Source of the DNA: Colwellia echini
GTDB lineage: Bacteria; Pseudomonadota; Gammaproteobacteria; Enterobacterales; Alteromonadaceae
Length of the DNA stretch: 64,000 bases
Assembly (NCBI RefSeq): GCF_002843355.2
Contig: NZ_PJAI02000010.1
Span: 1 to 64,000, forward strand
Reading direction: 5' to 3'
The position numbers and the translations under genes were made by a program. Positions 55,961 to 64,000 of this stretch are shown here, in pieces (the stretch's first letter is position 1; each line of letters starts with the position of its first letter). Under the pieces are notes generated by a model. It was given only the letters and a program-made list of their open reading frames with translations. It had not been told where the DNA came from and made no database searches.

Positions 55961-55996
55961 GAAAGCGAAGCCAATAACAGGTTATTGGGAGCTTTC
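55961..55996. repeat. REP-like compound hairpin
   Basis: GAAAGC ... GCTTTC (55961-55966 / 55991-55996) encloses an inner stem CCAATAAC / GTTATTGG. It stands in the gap after the PhyH gene. The following sequence to about 56053 (ending CGAACTCAGG) is G/C-richer than the surroundings, as expected of an interspersed repeat. Copies elsewhere would confirm it. Confidence 0.4.
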
Positions 55997-56093
55997 AAAA
56001 CACAGTAATACGGATAATTAAGGCTGTTGTAGCATTTTGCTTATTCCGAACTCAGGTTGCTTATATTACTTCAATGTTCTGTATCAGTTAAAC

Positions 56094-56888
56094 CTATGTG
56101 CATAAAGCGCGTTGCATCTTTAACTCAAGAATATTATTAAATAAACTTGCATCGTCAATTTTCGCAAGCATATCGCTATCTGGCAAACAATCGTCATCAA
56201 CGTAGTCAACAAAATCACCAGCAGGATCAAACACCAATATATCTAACGCTAAACGCTCTAATCCATATAAGCCTCGATGGATCATATCTGCCGAAAAAAC
56301 TAATAAATCCCCCGCCGCCAATTGAATTTTTTTCCCTGTAGAAAGCTCGTCACTACTTAACTTTCCCTGCTCTTCTTGGCGAACCGCGAATTCTTCAGCA
56401 TTGTCCCAGCGTTTATGACTCCCAGGTACTAACTCCATTCCTAGTTCGTCGAATAAAGGTACCCTAAAATGTACCACTTGTGTTTCTTGAATCGCAATTT
56501 TTTGATCTTCAACATCATGATCATATTGGCAGTCTCTATGCCAAAAGTTTTTAAGATCAGGATTAACCGGGTTGAAAAATAGCTGGGTATTCATAAAAGC
56601 AGGTTTATCAGGAATGACCGATTTGATGATCGCCATCATTTTATTTGAACTAATAAAGTTGAACAATTTTATTCTATCTGTAGAGGTTAAATACTCGCTT
56701 CCGGTAATAAGCGAAGAGTTAAACGCTTCTTCTTTATAGAATTTTTCGTTGTCTTTTTTCCATAATTGATGAAACTTTAACACTACCTTTCTTAGTGATT
56801 CTATCTCACCGTTATCAAAATAATTTCTGATAACAAAGTAGCCTTGCTCGGCATAATCGATATTTAATTTACGTTCATTGATTTTCAT
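56094..56888 (-). CDS. Phytanoyl-CoA dioxygenase (PhyH) family protein
   Basis: 264 residues. Fe(II)/2-oxoglutarate oxygenase of the PhyH family: YFVIRNYFDNGEIESLRKVV at the start, iron ligands H117 and D119 in FWHRDCQYDH, the second His at 204 with R205 following (FSADMIHRGLYG), and GMELVPGSHKRW in between. All three metal ligands are present, so it is probably active. The substrate is unknown; family members hydroxylate varied small molecules such as ectoine or alkyl-CoA. It starts 68 bases after the histidine kinase gene on the same strand and may be co-transcribed with it. Confidence 0.9.
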   Translation of the reverse strand: MKINERKLNIDYAEQGYFVIRNYFDNGEIESLRKVVLKFHQLWKKDNEKFYKEEAFNSSLITGSEYLTSTDRIKLFNFISSNKMMAIIKSVIPDKPAFMNTQLFFNPVNPDLKNFWHRDCQYDHDVEDQKIAIQETQVVHFRVPLFDELGMELVPGSHKRWDNAEEFAVRQEEQGKLSSDELSTGKKIQLAAGDLLVFSADMIHRGLYGLERLALDILVFDPAGDFVDYVDDDCLPDSDMLAKIDDASLFNNILELKMQRALCT

Positions 56889-56956
56889 TGAGTACTACAA
56901 GGGTTAACTATTTTAGAGGGATTTTCGATAAGAAGTCGATACAAGACGATACAAGC

Positions 56957-58948
56957 TTATAAATTTTTAAGCAGGGTAATAACAAATTTAGCGCCACTAT
57001 CACAAGGTACACATTTTATATCACCGCCCAATTTTCTGGCGATATTATAACAAATATGCATACCTAAGCCACTGCCACCATTATTACGCTTAGTGGTATA
57101 AAATGGTGTAAAAATTTGAGTGTATTTACCTTTCTCAATGCCAATACCATTATCTTGATAGGTGATAATCACGGTTTTATCGTCACTACTAACATTAAGC
57201 TGTATAGCGCCATCTTTATCCAATTTAAAGCCATGCAAAATTGAGTTAATCACTAAGTTCGTCATTATTTGCGCAATACCACCTGGGTATGAGTTCATTG
57301 TTAACTCTTCATCACAGATTATATCTATCTCACAATTATATTTTTTATATTCTGGGTATAAACTTGATAATACTTCATTTAAGTATTCCCCCAGTAAAAA
57401 TTCGCGTTGCTCTTCTGATGATTGGTCAACAGCCACTAATTTAAACTGTCGGATAAGATCATTGGCGCGGATCAAATTATTGTTAATTAAACCAGTGGCT
57501 TGGTTTAATTTTTCTAAAAAAGTGTTCATGTCTGTTCGGCTAACTTTGTTAGCTTGCACTTTAGCCATAAAAATATCTAATAAATGCTGAGCCGTACTTA
57601 CCGCTGTAACACTAGTGCCTAACGGGGTATTTATTTCATGAGCAACGCCTGCCACTAAATTACCCAAGGCAGCCATTTTTTCTGACTCAACCAATTGAAA
57701 TTGTGTTTCTAGGAGTTGTCCGTTAGTTTGCGCAAGTTGATTATTTTTATCGCTGAGTGCTTCATAGGATTTCTTTTTGTTTTTGCTGCTTTTATACAAT
57801 ACAAACACTATACCTAACGCCAGCAGGATAAAAATAAGACTAAAAACCATCACCATATTCTGACGCTGTATAGTAGATGTTTTATTTAACAACTCTTTTT
57901 CTTGATTCAGTAATGACGCTTCCTGACTAGACAATGATACTTTTTGTTGCGCTATTTGTGCTGACTGCCCAACTAGCGTTAATTTATTCGCTGCAATGGC
58001 TTGCGATAGTTGTTCAATATCTCGCTCTTTTTCAATGAGTTTATTTTGTTTTTCAACTAAGGCTAAATTATTTTGCTTTAGCTCTTCGTTATTTTTTTTA
58101 AGTTCAGCTTGATTTTTCACAAGTTGCTGCTGATTTCTAACCAACTGTGCCTGACTATTTTTAACCGTGAGGAGCAATTGCTCCATGTCATTTTTTAACA
58201 TCAAGTATTGTTGTTGTCTTGAATCAATATCTTGAGTTTGCTCTACTATTTGCTGTTGCAGTGACGCCATCTTGTGTTCTTTTTCACTAATTTCAGAGGC
58301 TAATGCAGTTAGTGTTCGTTCACGCTTATCAAGTTGTAATCGGCTTTTATCAAGCTTGCTATTCATTTCATTTAATACTTGAGCAATATCTATTTCGGTG
58401 CCACCAATAACCAATATATCTGACGATAATGCTAATTTTTCATAGATGATGTTATAACGATTAAGCTCAAATGAAATTGAATTAGGATCTGGATAAACAA
58501 AGTTAATCATAATATGTTGCTTATCGGTTACGTCATCAGAAATAACCAAGATGTTTTCGCCCTTCACTAAGCTTTGTAATTTAGCAAGATCGCCATTGTT
58601 ATTTTTTCCTACCACAATAACCTGTACATCTTTTTGCGGTGAAATACTCCCTTGTCTGACAATGCTAATTTGGTTATCGCGTACCCTCTTACCGTTTAAG
58701 CCGAGCAGGTTGTCATAAAAAACACTGTCGCCTCCCCAATAGCTAATGGTTATATTGTTGGTATTTTCTTCATCGGGCCAAGTAATATAATTAAGAAATT
58801 TGTATACCCAAACGACTTTAAGTAATTCTACTGAGTTTGCCGTTTGCGCATAACTAGGCACAATAAGCATAATGCTCAAGAAGGTGACTTTAATGAACAT
58901 TGCCAGTTTGCAAGTTATGGCGGGCGAAGCACTATGACTAAGAATCAT
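56957..58948 (-). CDS. YfiR-domain sensor histidine kinase
   Basis: 663 residues. A signal-type hydrophobic segment (LSIMLIVPSYAQ) leads to a periplasmic YfiR/DUF4154 domain (about 38-185; VWVYKFLNYITWPDE). A very long coiled coil (about 190-370) with many Gln/Lys heptads follows, then one membrane helix (MVFSLIFILLALGIVFVLY). The kinase core has the phosphoacceptor box GNLVAGVAHEINTPLGTS and an HATPase with NSILHGF, DNGIGI and GGSGLGMHI. YfiR domains sense periplasmic or redox signals in diguanylate-cyclase systems. No response regulator is nearby. It is divergent from a TonB-dependent receptor, a pairing that suggests a common stimulus. Confidence 0.92.
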   Translation of the reverse strand: MILSHSASPAITCKLAMFIKVTFLSIMLIVPSYAQTANSVELLKVVWVYKFLNYITWPDEENTNNITISYWGGDSVFYDNLLGLNGKRVRDNQISIVRQGSISPQKDVQVIVVGKNNNGDLAKLQSLVKGENILVISDDVTDKQHIMINFVYPDPNSISFELNRYNIIYEKLALSSDILVIGGTEIDIAQVLNEMNSKLDKSRLQLDKRERTLTALASEISEKEHKMASLQQQIVEQTQDIDSRQQQYLMLKNDMEQLLLTVKNSQAQLVRNQQQLVKNQAELKKNNEELKQNNLALVEKQNKLIEKERDIEQLSQAIAANKLTLVGQSAQIAQQKVSLSSQEASLLNQEKELLNKTSTIQRQNMVMVFSLIFILLALGIVFVLYKSSKNKKKSYEALSDKNNQLAQTNGQLLETQFQLVESEKMAALGNLVAGVAHEINTPLGTSVTAVSTAQHLLDIFMAKVQANKVSRTDMNTFLEKLNQATGLINNNLIRANDLIRQFKLVAVDQSSEEQREFLLGEYLNEVLSSLYPEYKKYNCEIDIICDEELTMNSYPGGIAQIMTNLVINSILHGFKLDKDGAIQLNVSSDDKTVIITYQDNGIGIEKGKYTQIFTPFYTTKRNNGGSGLGMHICYNIARKLGGDIKCVPCDSGAKFVITLLKNL

Positions 58949-59391
58949 AAAGTGTAATATCCTAGTATTTTTGATATTTGCAATGTTGAGTGCTTCAATA
59001 CAAGTGTGCCTTAGATAATAAATTCAACCTGGTTATCAAATAAACATATAGCGGGGCGTTATTTGATTAAAGTAATTAATAAATGAACCGATAACCTAAT
59101 ATATGTTTGTAGATATAAGTTGTGAGTACAAGGCTTATAAATTAATTTATCTCATCTATACCACATATAAAACCACATAAAAAGTGCCTATTGTTGTAAA
59201 TAAAGTATGTTTACAATTCCGTAACAAGAAACACATTACGACTATAATTAATACGTTAAAATATACAGTCAATATTCGTTTAAATTTATTTTAGTCTATT
59301 ATTATGCACAAGATGATATTTGTATCACGACTTATATCAATACCCGTTCCATATCTACCTGCTTAGTAACTATTTTTGGTGTTAGCTTCGT
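58949..59391. promoter_or_regulatory. Divergent promoter spacer between histidine kinase and TonB receptor
   Basis: 443 bases without a gene. It must hold both promoters. I do not see a convincing Fur box or other operator. Confidence 0.4.
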
Positions 59392-61626
59392 ATGAAAAAA
59401 ACCACCTGCTTGATCATATTGATTAGCTCCCCTTTTTTGGGGCTATCTTTGGCGTGGTCTGCACCAAGTGAATCCATAGATGATTTATTAAATATCCCTT
59501 TAGAAGAGCTGAGAAATATTCGCGTAAAATCATCAACCTCTGCTTTAAAAATCACCCAAAAAGAAGAGCCCTCTGCCGTTACAATTATTACCCGTGAGAT
59601 GTTAAGCAATAGTGGCGCACGACAACTAGAAGAAGCCTTAGAAATATTTGTCCCAAACTTTCAAATTTCCTCTCACAATGTAGGTCAAGACAAAGGCGGC
59701 ATTCGCGGTATGACCACAGATAGAGATAACAAAATGTTAACTCTAGTCAATGGTAAAGTGATGAACCACGTGATGAGCATTGGCGGCTTTACTGAAAAAA
59801 TATTTCCCATGCTTGATGATATTAAACAAGTCGAAGTAGTAAGGGGCTCTGGTGCCGCGGTATGGGGGCCAGGTGCAATTGCTGGGGTAATAAACATAAT
59901 CACCTTTGATGGCGCTGATGCGCCCGGTACAAAAGCAACAGTGAAAGTAGGTACACTTGAAGAGTTTCAATCATTTGAAATAAGAAGTGGTCATACTTTT
60001 GGTCAAAATGAATCGCTATTATTATATATTGGCCTTGCCGATTACGATGGCGCTAATACTAACCACTCACCATTAATTTCCGGACAAAATGTTAATTTCG
60101 AAAACATTCAAGTTGAAGCTGGAGGCGAGGTAAATCCTGCATATAACAAAATCCCTAATTATAATGCCGCATTTGATGATCAATTATTAATTAAAGCCAA
60201 TATTCGTTACCGTAATAATAACTTTGATTCATGGATACGATTTACCCAAGGCGGTGTACAATCAGCTCCCCGACGTGGTAAAGAAGAGGATTCTAATAAC
60301 TGGAACAATGATACCGCGGGCAGTCATAGAGAAAACGGTTACGCGCAGTTAACTTGGTTTAATGAATATAAACCTGAGGTTGCTTTTTTAGAGAATACCA
60401 CCTTCTCATTAAGTTATGACAGATCTGAGTTTGTGAAAACACAACAAGATGTAGACGGCAGTAGTATTACAAATACCAATAATGCTTTTGGTGAAGAAGA
60501 ATTATTTTTTAAATCAATTACCACTTTTGAAACTGATCATAGCTACGTACTTGGCTTTGATTACAGTTATAACCGCTTAGGGTTAACCTCTAAATTTTTT
60601 GACGGACAAAGAACCAGTGATGAAATAGATGCCAGCGATGGCGACTCAGGTAATGGCTGGACCACCATAAATTATGCGTTATTTGGTGAAAGTTTATTTA
60701 GGTTCAATCCCCTCAGTTCATTACTTCTCGGCGCTCGTTTTGACTTTCATAGTGATACCGACTTATTGTTTTCACCACGCATTGCTTTCATTCAAAATGT
60801 AACACCAATCGACACCTTAAAATTAATGTTCAATATTTCACACAGACGGGCAAGTGAAAGTAACTTAAGACAAAGTGTAAATCGAAATAAAGAAGCAGAA
60901 AACGAGCAAATAGAAACCACTGAAATAATGTATTCAAGGGTTATTAATTCAGAGATTTTATTTGAGGCAAATATTTTTTACAACGAAGTAGAGTTATTGT
61001 CTTGGAATAATGCCGCGCCACCTCAATCTGGTAATGCTCCAGGGGCAATTCAAAATATTGGTACATACACCAATATTGGTGGCGAATTAAATATCAATTA
61101 TAAAAAAGACAATGACTATTGGTCTATTTCACAGGCTTATACCAAGTTGCTTGATTTCAATATGACCGCTGAAGGAGTAGGACAAGATTTTTCAGCTTAT
61201 CCGTATGGTGAAGGAAAGTATGTTACAGCATGGTCTGATTGGCAAACAAAGTTCACTTATAGAAAAGTACTCAATGACAGTATCAGCTTTGATACTTCAT
61301 TAAGAGTATTTTGGAGTTTTCAAGGAGCACAAGATTGGGCGAATTATAACAATGAACAAGCAATGCTTGCACAAGATCTAGAAAGCCAACTAAATTACGC
61401 TAAGTTAAGTGCTGCAGATGATTATGACGGCATGAGTGGTACTAGTGCTTACTGGAATATTGGTTACAATCAATTATTTACAAAGGATTTGTTGTTTCGA
61501 ATAGATTTGCAAAACGTTTTAGGTTGGTTCAATCAAGACTTGAATAAAAGAAATACGTTAAAACGAACAGCTGATTACCGTATTTTAGCCCCTGCCCTAA
61601 CATTTACCATTGCTTATGATTTTTAA
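59392..61626 (+). CDS. TonB-dependent outer-membrane receptor
   Basis: 744 residues with a signal peptide (about 1-24). A plug domain follows: VTIITREMLSNSGARQLEEALEIFVPNFQ, IRGMTTDRDNKMLTLVNGKVMN, VEVVRGSGAAVWGPGAIAGVINIIT. The beta-barrel runs to the end and closes with a terminal aromatic (FTIAYDF), as required for Bam insertion. The mature N-terminus begins ESIDDLLNIPLEELRNIRVKSST, a motif of a receptor group often next to YfiR signalling proteins, as here. The ligand is unknown. No ribosome site stands out before the ATG. Confidence 0.93.
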   Translation: MKKTTCLIILISSPFLGLSLAWSAPSESIDDLLNIPLEELRNIRVKSSTSALKITQKEEPSAVTIITREMLSNSGARQLEEALEIFVPNFQISSHNVGQDKGGIRGMTTDRDNKMLTLVNGKVMNHVMSIGGFTEKIFPMLDDIKQVEVVRGSGAAVWGPGAIAGVINIITFDGADAPGTKATVKVGTLEEFQSFEIRSGHTFGQNESLLLYIGLADYDGANTNHSPLISGQNVNFENIQVEAGGEVNPAYNKIPNYNAAFDDQLLIKANIRYRNNNFDSWIRFTQGGVQSAPRRGKEEDSNNWNNDTAGSHRENGYAQLTWFNEYKPEVAFLENTTFSLSYDRSEFVKTQQDVDGSSITNTNNAFGEEELFFKSITTFETDHSYVLGFDYSYNRLGLTSKFFDGQRTSDEIDASDGDSGNGWTTINYALFGESLFRFNPLSSLLLGARFDFHSDTDLLFSPRIAFIQNVTPIDTLKLMFNISHRRASESNLRQSVNRNKEAENEQIETTEIMYSRVINSEILFEANIFYNEVELLSWNNAAPPQSGNAPGAIQNIGTYTNIGGELNINYKKDNDYWSISQAYTKLLDFNMTAEGVGQDFSAYPYGEGKYVTAWSDWQTKFTYRKVLNDSISFDTSLRVFWSFQGAQDWANYNNEQAMLAQDLESQLNYAKLSAADDYDGMSGTSAYWNIGYNQLFTKDLLFRIDLQNVLGWFNQDLNKRNTLKRTADYRILAPALTFTIAYDF

Positions 61627-61956
61627 AACTAGAGGATTACCGATTAGATAATTACTGACTAACTAGTCGATAACTAATGCTTATGAGCTAGGCTAAAATC
61701 AAGTATTTTGACACTTGCTTATGGTTAACATTTACTTGAATTGCTTGCTTAGTTTACTTCGCTGATATTAATCGCTGCCCTTTATATAAAGGACAGCGTT
61801 CAATGTATTAATCAATTTAAACAAGATATCAAAAATAAGATATCAAACAAAAAAACTCAAACTGCTCCGTTAAATATGAGATGATTTTATTTGATAATTA
61901 ACCAAAATTGAAACCTAGAACACAACCTAAACCTTGTTAGATCGTGTTACATCAAG
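61627..61956. other. Spacer between convergent TonB receptor and katG
   Basis: 330 bases, no gene. It holds one strong hairpin (61773-61798) and a short direct repeat (AAGATATCAAA at about 61823 and 61838). Confidence 0.5.
61773..61798. terminator. Probable terminator between receptor and katG
   Basis: CGCTG-C-CCTTT / AAAGG-A-CAGCG, a strong GC-containing stem with one internal mismatch and a four-base loop. The flanking T tracts are short, so termination may be incomplete. Confidence 0.55.

Positions 61957-64000
<2,044 letters not shown>

Overview
The window is AT-rich, densely coded bacterial DNA. The gene content (type VI secretion, catalase-peroxidase, TonB receptor, glycogen synthesis gene, DUF1501/DUF1800 pair) and the protein style fit a marine gammaproteobacterium of the Alteromonadales, most likely Colwelliaceae. 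That placement is an inference from general resemblance, not from a marker gene. There are no rRNA, tRNA or CRISPR loci.

Layout. Positions 1-242 hold the start of a surface lipoprotein that runs off the left edge. Positions 243-1378 have no gene. Positions 1379-6873 (+) carry a large unrecognised protein, a secreted partner, a GIDE-like/LemA/membrane-protein trio and a 93-residue orphan. Positions 6987-41496 form one large envelope-machinery region. Its centre is a type VI secretion system (T6SS) in two divergent arms reading out from 23.3-24.0 kb. The leftward arm is Fha/TagH, TssJ, TssK, TssL, TssM, TagF, PP2C phosphatase, Ser/Thr kinase and a small protein, followed by ExbB, two ExbDs and a TonB/AgmX-like protein. 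The rightward arm is TssA, TssB, TssC, a second TssC, TssE, TssF, TssG, a small lipoprotein and ClpV, followed by three TPR envelope proteins and a small secreted protein. Hcp, VgrG and PAAR genes are absent and must lie elsewhere.

The kinase, phosphatase, FHA protein, TagF and TssL together look like a threonine-phosphorylation switch. The kinase and TssL share a TVFRxPI motif, and the kinase repeats TVF/TRF-type motifs before its catalytic domain; these are plausible phosphothreonine docking sites for the FHA protein. The ExbB/ExbD/ExbD/AgmX block and the TPR block that bracket the T6SS look like parts of one proton-driven envelope complex.

Positions 41767-64000 are more ordinary chromosome: a DUF1501/DUF1800 pair, glgC with a stand-alone CBM48 protein, a DEAD-box helicase, a SWIM-SNF2 helicase, an AEC transporter, a 2-keto-4-pentenoate hydratase-like enzyme, a retropepsin-like protease, a PhyH dioxygenase, a YfiR-histidine kinase divergent from a TonB-dependent receptor, and katG, which runs off the right edge. 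Several spacers carry hairpins and short degenerate tandem repeats (13-15 bp), and one 179-bp MITE-like element sits upstream of clpV.
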